The translations under genes and the position numbers were made by a program. From Todiramphus chloris collaris (taxonomy: Eukaryota; Chordata; Aves; Coraciiformes; Alcedinidae), in assembly GCA_025345505.1 (NCBI GenBank), contig JANVCC010000174.1, positions 3,506,893-3,570,892 on the forward strand: DNA of 64,000 bases, read 5' to 3'. Of this stretch, positions 10,429 through 22,900 are shown one piece after another; position 1 is the stretch's first letter; each line of letters opens with the position of its first letter. The notes under the pieces were generated by a model that was given only the letters and a program-made list of their open reading frames with translations, was not told the DNA's origin and ran no database searches.

Positions 10429-11792
10429 CTCCGGAACTGGGACCGCGGCGCTTTCCGGGGCGGGGACAAAGCGGGGACGGCCCCGGCCCCGGTCCCGGCC
10501 CTTCCGCCGGCTGCGGCCGCGGGTTCGGTTCCGCCGCACCCCGCTCCGCTGCCGGCCGCCTCGTTTCGGGTGCTTTCTGTCCCGTGGGGTGGCATTTCTG
10601 TAGTTCGTAGGTCCGGCTTGCAAGGGGAAGGGCTCCTAAATGCCCTTGTTTAAGGGAGAGAGGGTTTTTAAAGGTTCTAACCCAGCTGTCAGTGAAAAGC
10701 ACACGTTGTGGGAGTGAGGGTCCACCGCGCCCGCGGGGAATTGCATCTGCACGGACACCCGAGCTTAGCGTACACACAGCAGCGTGTGGGGAGAGCAACC
10801 GTTGTGATCAAACCCGACCGAAAGAAAATGGGAGAAATAATATTTATTCCGGTTACACCCCAATAAACCTTCTGAGCCGATTCTGGAGGCAGTTCCTCCA
10901 CAGGCAATATCGAGAAGCTCGTTGTGCAGACCATTCCCCCTTCGTTTTCGTTTTCTCCTCCCTGTTCCCCGGCAACCTGTGATTCGTGGTCAAAAGATCC
11001 ACTTTTTATCCTTTAGAAAACGTCCTCAGGTTTGCCCGGTAACGTGCTGACAGCGAAACATCCGTTCCCCGTGGTCACAGAGGTGCAAGGAGCGAGATCA
11101 GCATTCGTCCTGGAGCACCGAGAAATGTTTGTGTTGTTTTCTGTGACTGGGAGAAGTCCATAGTGGGTTGTATGTCTTAGGGAATTGAGAATGAAGATTG
11201 ATGGGCTGGGGCAGACCGCACGATGGTGCTGCCTCTACAGACCCCGGGACGTGTTTCTCAGCGGGAACGTCTGTAGGGAAGTAATGGACTGGGTCATTTT
11301 TAATCATTGCTCCTTTCAGCATCTCAAAGCAGTGATGCTCCAGTTCGAAATGCCTGCACGATTTGCAGCATCATCCAGACCAGTTTCCCACTTCTATGAA
11401 GGTATTTATTACAAATGTGGAAATTCCACTTGGAGTCTTGGGGAATGTCTCTTACTTGCACTGCCCTTTGACACAAAGTGCATTTTTTCTCATTAGAGTG
11501 CATGTTTCCCAAGGAAAAGAAATTTTACCACAATTTTCAGACACGCACCCCTCCTAAGTTAAAATGTTTACATTACAGCAAAAGAACTTTGGAAAGTTTC
11601 ACCAGGTTTAGCAAAGCTTTTTCAGATTTGTAGCACTTTTAGAGATACTGCAGTAGATTTTTTTTTAACCACCCCATCGTCAGGAACAGAAGGGAAACTC
11701 CCTTTGTATTAACAAAGGAACACGGGAGCCATGAGGACAACTGCTGTGGTGTTGGGTGTACCTCAGCAGAACGGCTCCTCACCCACAGATGA

Positions 11793-11964
11793 GGTTGGGT
11801 TGGGCTGGGTTAGATTGGATTGGGCTTCTTCGGGTGGATTTGGACTGGGTGGTTTGGGTTGAATTGGGGTGGGTTCCACTGGGTTGTGTTAATTTGGATT
11901 GGACTGGGTCGGATGGGTTTGGTTTGGGTTGAAATGGGTTGGACTGGATTGGGTCAGGTTGGGT
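11793..11964 (+). repeat. Degenerate G-rich pentamer array (GGGTT/GGATT type)
   Basis: About 170 bp made of variants of GGGTT, GGATT and GGACT (for example GGGTTGGGTTGGGCTGGGTT). It has many G runs on plus and almost no C. The unit is five bases, not the six of the vertebrate telomere repeat. Confidence 0.9.
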
Positions 11965-14320
11965 CATTCACATGTGGCTATGAATGAAGGTTTGGTCCTG
12001 CAGGATGATTAGTGTTGAAGTTATTTGGGGTTTAGAGTTTGAAAATAGGGGCGTGAGGAGGATATGCCTGAAGCTCCCAAGAGCTTGAGCAGCACCTTCA
12101 TTACTCAAAGTGCAAGAAGAAAAATTAATCTTTGAGCATTAAGATTATATTGAGAGGACCTGTCTCTTTTAGTAGCAGGAGCAGTAAAGTTCTGTGTTGG
12201 GAAAACCACTAGAGCAAAAGCCCCACTCTGGTAAAAATTGATTAGATGAATTAATGAGATTTGGTCACCTCTACCCAAGTAAATTTTTACATTTTTAGTT
12301 GCCCAGCACCGAGTTCTCAATCTCCCCATGATTTCAGCCTAACCTTGCCTCTGCTTCCTCCAGTTCTGAAGTGTTTTGTTTTATGTGCATGTCTTGTTCT
12401 TTCTCCGCTTAGGAGGCGTTAAGTCAAGCTTGAAAAATAGTGCATATTGAAACCAGTGCTGGTGGAGCAGGTTGGTGGTGGCCTCCACGCCGTTCGTCAC
12501 ATTCATTACATCCGGTGCCATCTGGCTTCCCCGCACAGATTCAGTGCTCTATTAACAGCGCCGCTGGCCTGCGTCACCGCTGAAGGCAGGATGGATTCCG
12601 TCGTTATTTCCCCCTGGATGTCTCCATCGATCTGCAAAAACATTTCGTGTTTTGCAGCTTGAGAGGCATCTGCTGCCCTGCACCTCTCCAGGAGCCCTCC
12701 AGCCTTAGAGTGCAGCGGCAGAAATGGGTGGAACAAGATAAAAATGGGCTTTTCATCCCCTGATGACTGTTTTAAAGGTTATTTCCCCCCTATATTTTTT
12801 AGACATCTCTCTCTCTCATGCATTTATTACTAAAGAAATGTTCAGGCTTCATTCCCCCTCTCCTGGGAGAGTGGCTGTCCAAGCAGAACTGCTGCGGGGC
12901 TTTGCACTCCTGTTAAAATCAAAATTGATCTGGCAGCTGACGTGCTTTTGGAAGCATTTTTACAGGTTTGGATCAGAACCTTTCAAAAATGTCTCAATGC
13001 TTGACATTCGAACATAAAAAAGTAGAGGAACATCTTCCTGTGGGGAAGACAGCTGGCTATTGCTTTTTGACTTACAAGGCAGAGCTCCGGTAAATGAATT
13101 TTGAATCAGTTTAAAGAAACAATTTTCAGATACATTTTTTTCCAGTCTGAAAACGAAAGGCAGAAACCATAAATCTCTCATCGATACTGCCGTTGCTTGG
13201 CCGGAAAAGATCCGTCACAGCTCAAAGCGGGGTGGGTGAGACTGCTGTAGCTCCAAAGCTATTGCAGAATCTCAATGAATGAAGAGAAAATCACTGATTA
13301 ATTCATCCTGCTTGGCTTTTAATCGAGGAAGGAGGTGGGATCCAGGGGCTGGGGAAGAGGTGGGGTGTTAGGCTTCCGTCTGCACCCTCTACCTGGGACC
13401 TTTTCAAGCTCAGCTCTGGGAACACCTTTCTGCCCCAGCAGCTGTGGTAGGTGCATCAGTCTCTGGGGCTAGCCCGGTGATGGCCATGGCTCTTGTTCTG
13501 GCCTCTGCTCTCTAGGCTGACTGATGATCTGGTACAGACCCAAGTGGGATTTTTATGGCTGGAGAATGAGCTGAAGCTTATGAGATCCTTTTGGATGTCT
13601 AAAAGGCTCTACATGAAGAGCTATAGGAAAAAAAGCAGTAAGTATGTCTGAAGAAATGATTTCCCTATCTGGGGACTTGCATAAGAAGCACAGGCATTGT
13701 GGTGCTATTCAAAACCTACTTCTTTGTTTGAAAAGTTTTTGTTTCCTTCCCACCAGAACCACTCTCTACACCTCTGAAATCTATCCTCACTCAGCTCTTC
13801 AACTCACTCCCGTTCCAAAGCCTCTGTTTTGTTATTGATTCCGCGTGGCAGATCGCAAACGGTCTCAATTTGTCTCGCTGCTTGCTTTCAACAAGCAGCG
13901 TGTGACTCTCTTCCAGCCCAGGGCAAGAAGGTACTTCCAGCAGCAAGAGGATGGAGTCAGTCCAGTTACACTTGATTTCGATCAGGAGCCAATCCTGGCT
14001 GCAGGGGCCTCTATCTGTGCAGTACAGATACTCTTGGTAGTCAGGAAAATGACTCGTGTGCCATTTCTGTGCCCCCTGATTGAAAGAGTGGCCCGTGACT
14101 TGGAAACACCAATTTTAGCTTTGCAAAAAGCCCGGGGAACCCTCTTCACTTTGCTCGTGCCTGTTGCCTGTTTCTGAACCTTGCACAATTAACTGCGCTG
14201 TGCACTTGGTAAGCTCTGGTGAGACCTGTGCTGCCTCAGTTGTAGCTGTACTATAACCACGCACGTTGCAATGTATCTAAAAGGCTACAGAAATGTGCAG
14301 GTGCCGCTGCAATTCTGAAA

Positions 14321-14380
14321 TGGTATTGATTGTATGATGGAATAATTGGTATTGATTGTACGATGAAATAATTGGTAATT
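14321..14380. repeat. 26-bp tandem duplication
   Basis: A unit beginning TGGTATTGATTGTA occurs at 14321 and 14347, with a partial third start at 14373. The two full copies differ at two bases. Confidence 0.9.
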
Positions 14381-15419
14381 GCCGTGCCGTCGCTACAGAA
14401 ATATCAATGTTAGCAGCGAGGGCTGCAGAGAACAAGATTTCCGAGGTATGTAGTTATTGTTATCAATTTCTCTAAGGGCTTTTTTTTTAAGAGAGAATTT
14501 GTAGAGAATCAATTGGAGGCAGGATAATGACAATTGCAAAGGGACCATGGTGACGCGGGGACGCGTGGCTCGAGTGCGGCTCTCGGGTGCTGCGTGCCAA
14601 CTCCCCTCAGCAGCGAGGCAGATGTAAAGGATTGGCTCGCACAGAGAGAGGCTTCAGAACCTGCTCTGTCAACAGAGCAGTGTTGCAAAGCTCCCGCTCC
14701 GAAAGGCAGACGCTGCTTGTGCTGGAGTGCCGGCGACTGCAGGCAGCCGAGAGCCGGGAAAACACACGCTGCTCCGGTCTTTGCTTCCAGCTCTGCGAGG
14801 TGTGAACAAGAACTCCAGCAAGGCAGGGTGTGGAGAATCTGCTGCTGTTCATCGTCTTCTCTGGTCGTCTGATCTGGATAAGTTGAGCGGAAATATCAAC
14901 TTGGGTACAGGGTGAAGGATGATTTGAAGTCAAGGAACTGTCTGAAAGTGCCCAAGCCTGATATTCCTAGGAAACAGCAGTGCTCAGAGGCGGAGGAGGA
15001 TTCTAAAGCCAGGCACTTGCTGGAACTGGGGTGCCTATCAAAGCTAAGAGAGCAACAGTTTGGGACCTACTGAGATCATAATCCTAGGAGGAAAAACAAA
15101 TTCAGGAGTACTATGGATTTAAAAGCAAAATAACAGCTATTGCCAAACCTTCAGCAGCCACATCTACCTTAAAACCTAGAGTGGGACACTGCTGCCAAGC
15201 ACTCTGAAAGGAAACGACCTGTTCTGGCCAGGTCCTGGGAAGCAGGTGGCCAAAGAAGGCCTTTCCTTCCTTGCTCTATTATGATCTCTGGTTAAGTGTT
15301 CTTGTCCGTTTGTGGAAAAAGCAGAAAAAGCCTCTGCAGATTAGTTCTCAGGTCTGTTGCCAAAAGCAAAGAAACCCTTTTGGATAAGAGTGTGGGCTGA
15401 TCAGCGATCTTCTTGAAGA

Positions 15420-15689
15420 ATGTCTGGCCAGGACAGCGAGGACTTCGGAGCAGAAAACCTGTCAGAGAAGTCTCGGATGATTCCCAGCCTCCCACCATAT
15501 GACATAGACGACCAGCTTCTTCCAAGGGAGCCACGGAGTGCCTGGTGCTGCTTGGCATGGACCCTCTTGGTGTTCACCATGAACTCCTTGGTCTTTCTCA
15601 TGAATTTGCTCTTGATGTTTGTCATCTTCGTCATCGTGCTGCTTCCCACCATCGTGGTGGTTTACTTTGGCTTCCAGTGCCACTCTCAG
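15420..15689 (+). CDS. TMEM88B: TMEM88B exon 1
   Basis: Residues 1-90, from MSGQDSEDFG to FGFQCHSQ. Donor CAG|GTAAGT. Phase 0. Confidence 0.93.
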
Positions 15690-18600
15690 GTAAGTGAGCC
15701 TGGGTCTGTATGGCTGCCAACAGGCACCTCTAAGGCAGGACCATCCACAGGGGTTTTATTTTAGCCCACGGGGAGCAGTGGCTTCACCAGCAAGGTTAGA
15801 CCACCCCAGCTGTGGCTTTGTGTTCATAAGGGCTGTGTATGGTTATGGAGTTTTTCCATAAAGGGTGGGTGTTTTTCCAGGCTGGGCTGACAGGAACAGC
15901 TCTGTGGTGGTTGTTGCTAACCTGCCAGCTCTTGGTTGTACAAGGGAGCAGTGTCTCCTGCTTGGTCCCCGTGACCCAGCGATAAGCAAGGCTGGCATGT
16001 GTGTCGTGTCGAGGGAAGTACAGGCTTTATGGTTTCTGGACTCGTTTTCTTAAAGTAATTGGTTGGCACCCCTGGGTTCAGCATCAGTGGGATAGCACGG
16101 AAAGGCTCCTGTTGGAGAGGCAGGGAGAACACTGACAGGAGCTGCCTGTGACTGCCCACATCTTCGAGGATGGAGAGAGATGGGAGCCCTTGGTCCTCAA
16201 CCTCTGGCCACTGCCCTTTACGCAGTTGAAGCTCAAAGAGATCAGAGCCAAATCTACAGCATTTCACAAGCTCGCAGGAGATGCCAGTCCTGTGGGGACA
16301 CCTGACTGCTGCCAGGAATGGGCAAGAGACACATTTTTACCTCTTCCTTCTTCCAGTATTGTGGGAAATAGAAGTTTAATTGGGCAATAAAGTTGCATTG
16401 CCATGAAAATCACAAGGAAGTGTGACAGGCCAGGTGAATACACTCCCTGGTTTGACAGAGTTGCTGTTTGTATTTTAATGTCACAATATTTCTCTCTTCT
16501 CCGTGACCTCTGTTACTAATTACTCTGCTACCTTCATAATTCACACACGTCCTACGTGGGCTTTGATAGGGTTTGCTGCTTTCCATTTAAATAAGCCCTT
16601 TCCAGTGTCTGTCGTACTTGTTCTGCCTAATGACTAATTAGAGAGTTAGTAAAGTATAATAGAATATATAATCCCTCTTTTATGCCAATCAGATGTGTTC
16701 AAAACCGTGCTGTTCAGCTTCTCAGCCCAACAAATGAGCCTGGTTTGTCAGTAAGGGCTCTGTGTGCATGCCTGTTCCAGTTGGCTGCTGTCCTCTGCAT
16801 TTCATTAGTTCATTACTTACAAATTTCCTGGTGTATTTCTACAAGTATTATTGGAATCACTTGACTGAGCAGTTCCCCCGTTCTCCTCACAGGCATTAAC
16901 TGTCAGACCAACACCATATGACTTCTCTTGCTGATTTATCCCAAGCTAGAAGAGCTGGTTTACTTCCTGCTCTGGGGAGAAGTTGACTGTAAGCTCTGAC
17001 TGGGGAATGTGCTGTAACTTTCCAATACAGCCATTGCACTGCATTTTTCAGCTGGCATCCCAGCAACAGGAGTGTTCAGCCCACAGCTCCCTATCTCAAA
17101 GCTCCCTGACAAGGGGACTGAGCCATTATTGCTTTCTCAGTACTGATGTATTTCCTGGGATCAGAGGTATGGCTTTGACTTTTATTGCCCTGAAATTATG
17201 ACAACTCGTAGCTGCCGTTATTGAAAAGCTCTTCCTGCTCCTGCAGACTGATGAACAGGGAGACATCTGTCATGGTAATTGTCCTGTAGAGCAGATGCAC
17301 ATGCTGCTGCTGGCTGGAGCGAAGCATAACTCAGAGAAACCACCTACTCCTGGGCCAGGCAATTCCCACTGTGGCTCTGACACCCTCTGGAAATGCTTTA
17401 CTATGAGATGCAACTGTGTGTGATGCTCACCAGGGTGAAGTGGGAAGCTCTGGAGGGCCTTGAGGGAGCCTTTGAGGAGATGCAAAAGGTTTTTGCGTAC
17501 AGCCAAGCGCAGCAGAAGTGAAAGCAGTTGTGCTGCTGTTCCCTGTACCGAGTCTTTTAATACAGGCTTTCCTCTAATAGGCATAGTGGGGGTTTGCAGC
17601 GGTGTGGCTTGACAAGAGCAGTCCTTTGTCTTGGGGCTACTGCTTTTCAGCGCCTTCCTAGTAGCCAGGGGCTGGTTTCTGTGCTGCAGATCCATTAACT
17701 GGGATTTTTTTTTTAGTATGATGGGTTGTGCTCGTACTGCTGAAAGCATATTGTAAAAGGAGAGGAAAGGGGGAGACGGGGCTTGCCTGTAGCATCTGTT
17801 AATGCAGAACAACTGAGTGGCCTGACTCGGGTCTCCTGCTGCCAGGATGAAAGGAAGGATTTAAATACCACTCAGCGAGGACCAGTTAGAGTGCTGGATG
17901 CTTTGCAGCAGTGTGGGGTGAAGGGGCTTTCCCGGCAGACTTTGCAGTCCAGAGAGATGCCAGGACATAGAAATGAGAACACTGTGTACGCAGAAGACAG
18001 AACACAAAAGGGTCTGTTCCAGGGCAGGAGCCTGGAGAGTCTCCAGCCAGTGGGTAGCTATGGAATGACCGGCTTCTGTCTGCAGAATCTAAAGCCTTGC
18101 TGTATTTTATTTACTTATAATTTCCAGTCTGTTGTGACACTCACACCAATGTAGCAGCAGGAGGCTTTTTTATTTGCCTTCTGCCTATCAAATGCTAAGC
18201 TGTGCTGTTCTGATAACTTACTAAAGCTCAGCGTTCCCCATTTCAGGATCAGTGTGCAGTGCTCTGGCCTCGCAGCGATGCTGCAATAATTGAAAGCTCC
18301 TTTAAGATGTGTTGTCAGTCACATAGTGCAGCCTGAAGATTGCTGAGCTCAGCTCAGAGAGAGGGAAGAGGTGTGTCTGTCTGTGAAAGCACGAGAAGCT
18401 GGAGGGTTCTTTGCTCACCACTCTGCCCAGCACCGCCTCTGTGACAAGCTCTGTCTCTCCCCACAGGTCCTGCACTCAGCTGCCCGCTACTGCAAAAGCA
18501 TCTTGGATGACAACAGCTCTTCTGCCCTCATCATCCTGGGCTTCGTCATCATGTCCCCTCTCATCGTGGCGGCCATGGCTATCTACTGCAGCCTGGCGAG

Positions 18601-18736
18601 GCGGCTGCGGCTCTTCATGTGCTTCCAGCCGCACAGCAGGGCCGTGTACAAGGGGGTGAAGTGGCGCTGGTATGAGGAGGGAGGGCTGTGCGGCTGTTTC
18701 AGGGGGTGGAACACTCAAGTCAAGGCCTGGGTGTAA
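15420..18736 (+). CDS. TMEM88B: Transmembrane protein 88B (complete)
   Basis: TMEM88-family membrane protein. TMEM88 itself binds the Dishevelled PDZ domain through its C terminus and dampens Wnt signalling; the role of the B paralogue is less known. Two exons (15420-15689 and 18467-18736, 270 bp each) join in frame to 179 residues. Residues 1-40 are polar (PSLPPYDIDDQLLPREPRS). Residues 41-85 are strongly hydrophobic (CLAWTLLVFTMNSLVFLMNL onward) and residues 109-134 form a further membrane segment (ALIILGFVIMSPLIVAAMAI). A basic stretch LARRLRLF follows, then VKWRWYEEGGLCGCF. The protein ends K-A-W-V, comparable to the V-W-V end of TMEM88. The start has A at -3. TMEM88B is preferred over TMEM88 because of its place between MRPL20 and VWA1. 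No CpG island marks the promoter. Confidence 0.93.
15690..18466 (+). other. TMEM88B intron
   Basis: The 2.8-kb intron has no recognisable exon. An AT-rich stretch at about 16440-16880 contains clustered TAATTA/TAATTAG cores and would be a candidate enhancer, but nothing in the sequence alone proves it. Confidence 0.4.
18467..18736 (+). CDS. TMEM88B: TMEM88B exon 2
   Basis: Residues 91-179 and TAA, from VLHSAARYCK to TQVKAWV. Acceptor CCCACAG|GTCCTG with a good pyrimidine tract. Confidence 0.95.
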   Translation, partial: VLHSAARYCKSILDDNSSSALIILGFVIMSPLIVAAMAIYCSLARRLRLFMCFQPHSRAVYKGVKWRWYEEGGLCGCFRGWNTQVKAWV

Positions 18737-19908
18737 GTTTGGAGGAGCAGTGGCCCTGCCCTAGCCTGCACCCTCTTCTCCCTGCCCTGTCCCTCCTCAC
18801 CATCACCTCCCAGAATCACCATCCTGAGGTCTCTGCAGATGAAAGCTGTGTAGGACATAGATGTGAGAGGAAGGGAGATCCATCAGTGAGCCATCTCCTA
18901 CAGCTTTGGCACTGGGGATGATTCTGCCCACCATGAGTGAGGTACAGAAAACACAAGTCCTTGATGGTAAAGACAAGGTTCAGCCCTGAAAAGGTCAGGG
19001 ACTGTTCCCAGTGCCTGTTGCATCCAGAGCACAGCACTGTTCCAGATGTGACAGCCTGTTCTGCCTCACAAGGGGCACAGAATGCATCCGTGTGGGATCA
19101 AACAGGGGTGGGAACAGCTGCTGGCTCTGCTATGTGGCTACCACTGTTTCTAACCTCTTGCAAAGGTGTCTGTAGGTCTCTGCCTCTGTGATGTTTGGGA
19201 TCCACCACTTTCCTATGCATCAGGTATTCTTCCCCCCCTTAGCAATCCCTCTTTCCCATTGTCTATAGCAGTGCTTATGCTCCTTCTGCTAATCCTGAAT
19301 GCTTTAAATCTTTTGGTGCCCCAGTAAGGCTGGGTATCTGGAGGACCCAGGAGCCACTCCAGCACTGGCACGGGGTTGTGTTCTCTGTGTGAACTGAGGA
19401 GTGAATGAGCCATGGAGTCTGACTGGCCCTCATGAAAATGCAAGTATGGCAAAAAAGCAGTATCTGGGGAGCCTGATGTGCTGAACGTGTCATCTGCAGT
19501 GGCCAGGGTGATGTGTGGGACCACAGCAGCATGGTCCCTAGAGAGGGGCTGAACCCATCTGAGACCTACTGAGCAGGGGAACCCTTCCTACTCTGGTTCT
19601 ACAGAGCTCCCCCGGGGCCTGACCTGGGGCTTGGCTGAGTCAGCAGGATCTCCCTCTTGATTTCCGTGGTCTCTGAAGTAATCCCACAGATCCTCTGTCC
19701 TATGACATGCCATAAAATGCAGCTGAGGGACCAGCAGTGTGTATGTGAGAAGGTGTGGGAGGGAAAGGCACGGCAGCCTGATGTATGATTCTCTTCTTTC
19801 AAATCACGGTGGGGCTCAGTGTTCCGTGAGTGGGGGCTGTGTTGCTGACCACTGCAAGCTGTGTACTCCCCTCCCTCCCAAACACAACCCTTCCAAGTGT
19901 TATGTAGA

Positions 19909-19914
19909 AATAAA
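19909..19914 (+). terminator. TMEM88B: Poly(A) signal of TMEM88B
   Basis: AATAAA about 1.17 kb past the stop codon. It is the first canonical hexamer I noted downstream, so a 1.2-kb 3' UTR is plausible. Confidence 0.55.
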
Positions 19915-22900
19915 GATCATGCCCAACCTCCAAAACTGAGAGAGTTTGTTGTGTCTCAAAACACTGGAAGAGGAACAGCCACATGGTGCCCTTTGTGCCA
20001 CAGCACATATCACTGTAAGTTAAAATTTAATGTGTTTACTGGTTTTTAAAATGCATTTTAAAATGTCATGTGTTCCTTGCCATTCCCTTTTGGTGTGGCC
20101 TTCTGTTTCCTCCCTGCACCTCTGCTGCGAGTCTCTTACCTGACGGAAAAGGAGATAAATAGTTGTGAGTTTCTGACAGGAGCGAAGAAAACCAGAAGGT
20201 GTTTCATGGAAAGGAGATATTGTGCTACAGGATAACAAGATTTTGCCTGGAGGCAATATTTGCTGACTGGGTATGGAGATTCTTACATGAGCTGTTGTTC
20301 CTTTTGCTCACCTGTCATTTAATCCAACTGCTTTTCAAATGAAAGTATTCTTGAACCTAACTCGGGTGCAGGTATCGTAGCGAGCCTTTCCTGTGCTACC
20401 TCTGCAGAGGAGAGTATTGGCAACAGCCTTCCTCATAAAACAAGAATCGATTTCATTTAATATTTTACTTTACAGAGAGCTTTAATAACAAAGGGGAAAT
20501 GAATCTAGCAGAAAACACACTTCTCTCTGTAGCAGAACAGCCCTCGGTGTGGGAGAGGTCAGGCTGCAGCTCGGGGGTATCCTGGCGCAGGCAGAGAGCA
20601 CAGCAGCACATCGCTGCAGCTCTGCTCTGGAACTGGCTTGATCCTAAATTTCCTGTACAGAGCACAGAGGCATCCTCAATATCCTCAGCCTTGGATCAAA
20701 CCCTGAGGGCAGCTGTGCCAGCCTGCTTTCTGCAGGGCTGGTGTGCCAGGCAGGGCTTGTCCCACAGATGTTGGGGGGAGAGGGTGCTACCAAGTGACGC
20801 CTTCCTCTTCTGCACGCTCACAGGAGGGGCTTTGTGCTGTCAGCTCCCTGCCCAGTGCAGAGTTCAGACCATAGCTCTGCTTAGCAAGGTGCTGAAGGAA
20901 GACAACAAGAAATTTATTTTAACCATTGTTTTTTTTTTAAAGTCCAAGAATGTATGGGTTTAATTTCCCTGCAGCATCTCCTCCACCATTCAAAGCCACA
21001 GCGCTAACCTGGTACTGATGTACCTCAGAAGATGCTGAAGTGTATTTCTGGCCAAGAAGGCTTTGGTCAGGTACAGTGTTCATTTGTGCTTCCCATCATC
21101 ACTGAATGGTCCAGATCCAAAGCTGATGAAATCACAAGAAAGAAGCCACGTGTCAGTGGGTGTTTAAACAAGACTTAGTCCTTCACACCAGGGCTGGAAG
21201 CAGCTGTTCTGGCAAAGGGGGAAAAAGAAGAGGCACGGTTGCACAGCTGCCTCTCTGCCGTGTCTGGGAACGTGCAGTGGAGCCGATGCTAACACCAGCT
21301 GGACTCATAAATCCACACACATAAACATGCACACAAGAGGGAATCGTGCAGCTGAGCAAAATAGATGAGGTTATTTCCAGGCTTTCACCTGTTTCTTGTT
21401 AATAATGCAGCTAAGGGGTTCATTAGGAATAGTGATGCCGCTCATGAGCAGCCCTTTCACCCTTCCAAGCAGCTTCTCCAACACAGAAAGATATTCTTGG
21501 TTACCAGTATGTAGCATTTCATTTATTATCCCCTTTCCTCTTAATTCATTAACAACTGCTCACACTGTTCCTAAGTGGCTTTCCTAGAGCAGCTAAGGAC
21601 AGCTTTTCTACACCTAGATGAGGTTCCAGGAGTCCTGCAGCCCAGGGCACAGTTGCTATAGCAATCCAGGTCTCCTCAGCCTGCACACACATTGGTGTTT
21701 GCCAGCAGCTCATGGAAACTTTATCTAAAGATTGCATATGAATTTAATGTGGCAGAAGTGAACGCCAACAGGTTTCCACAAGTGGCAAGAAGAGCTTCTC
21801 TCGACACACAGGCTTCTTAAGGAATTCCTCTGATTTGTGCTGTGTTTAAGCACTAGTGATGAATAAGCCCAGGTGCTCCTGAAATAAAGGATTTTTCTCT
21901 CAGGCAGGCGTAGCTCTGGTCTAGCACTCCTGAAACCAGAGACACTCTAGACTTACAGCAGGGTTAAAGAGAGCACGTTTCAGCCCAAGGGAAGGCAGAG
22001 CCTGTATAAAACACAGTGACATTCTAAGCCAGTGGAAACCAGGAACTGAATAACCAGTTCTTTGCCTCCCCACATCTGCCAGTTGAAGCCTCTGAGTCCA
22101 GAAGTTCCTGCTGCAGCGTTTGAGCTGTTCCCCAGTGCCTTCAGCTGGGTATGGGTCCTCTGGTGCCTGCAGCTATTGGAGCACTCGGCTGGGGGCAGTG
22201 CAAATGAGAACCATCTGTCAAGCTAACTGAACTCAGGAAGATCTTTTAGAGCCAAGGACAACACAGCATTGATTGGAAAGATGCTAAATTCCTCCTGTGA
22301 GGGAGGCCAGTGGGAAGGAAGTTGGAACCTGCTTGCACGTACCATGAGAGGAAGTCAAAAGCAGACTGTCAGCTCCAAGGGTTGTGCCCCACCTCAGCTC
22401 TTGACTGAGCTGGATGTAAACTGAGCATCCTCCCTGCTCCTAAGAGGTGCTGTCAGCACGGGGAGCAGGGAAGGCAGGGGGTCTGGTCCTGAGAGCAATC
22501 CCAGCTCTAGCCATGCAGCCAGGAGAAGGGACTGGGGCTCTGGGGCTCTTCCACCACCCAGGGCACAGCAAGATGTGTTAAAAGGAACCAAATCCAGGCT
22601 CATTGGAAGCACTGACACCTGGGTTCTGGCTCTTCCTAAGAGTAAGTTACCAGTCTCTTGCAAAGTACTCTTCAGAGACTGGCTCTTGTTCTCCATCTCC
22701 CCACAGGCACTTTAATATTCCATGTGCTTAGATTTCTGTGAGTAACTCTCTAGGCTAATTTGGCAGCAATCTGCATGGTAATGTAATTCCAGTGACATAT
22801 GTGCTGGACGATTTCTTTTTCCCTCCCTATTTGTGTTGCTAACTGCTTAATTGTAACTTGAATATCTTTGGGGAAGTTTCCATTGTCTTCTTCCACCTCC

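Larger units (their letters stand above)
10100..10620. promoter_or_regulatory. MRPL20: CpG-island promoter of MRPL20
   Basis: GC- and CpG-rich stretch around exon 1. An ETS-type CCGGAA core lies at 10430-10435 just before the start codon, a common arrangement for mitochondrial-protein genes. No TATA box was seen. Confidence 0.75.
10640..15419. other. Intergenic interval between MRPL20 and TMEM88B
   Basis: No coding exon of a recognised family was found on either strand. In human, ANKRD65 lies here; I looked for ankyrin repeats (the TPLHxA pattern) in the listed open frames and saw none. The interval holds the GGGTT-type array near 11.8-12.0 kb and the 26-bp duplication near 14.3 kb. Confidence 0.6.

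Noticed and set aside
11779..11967. Interstitial telomere repeat
   Set aside because: The unit is a five-base GGGTT/GGATT pattern; TTAGGG hexamers are not in tandem.
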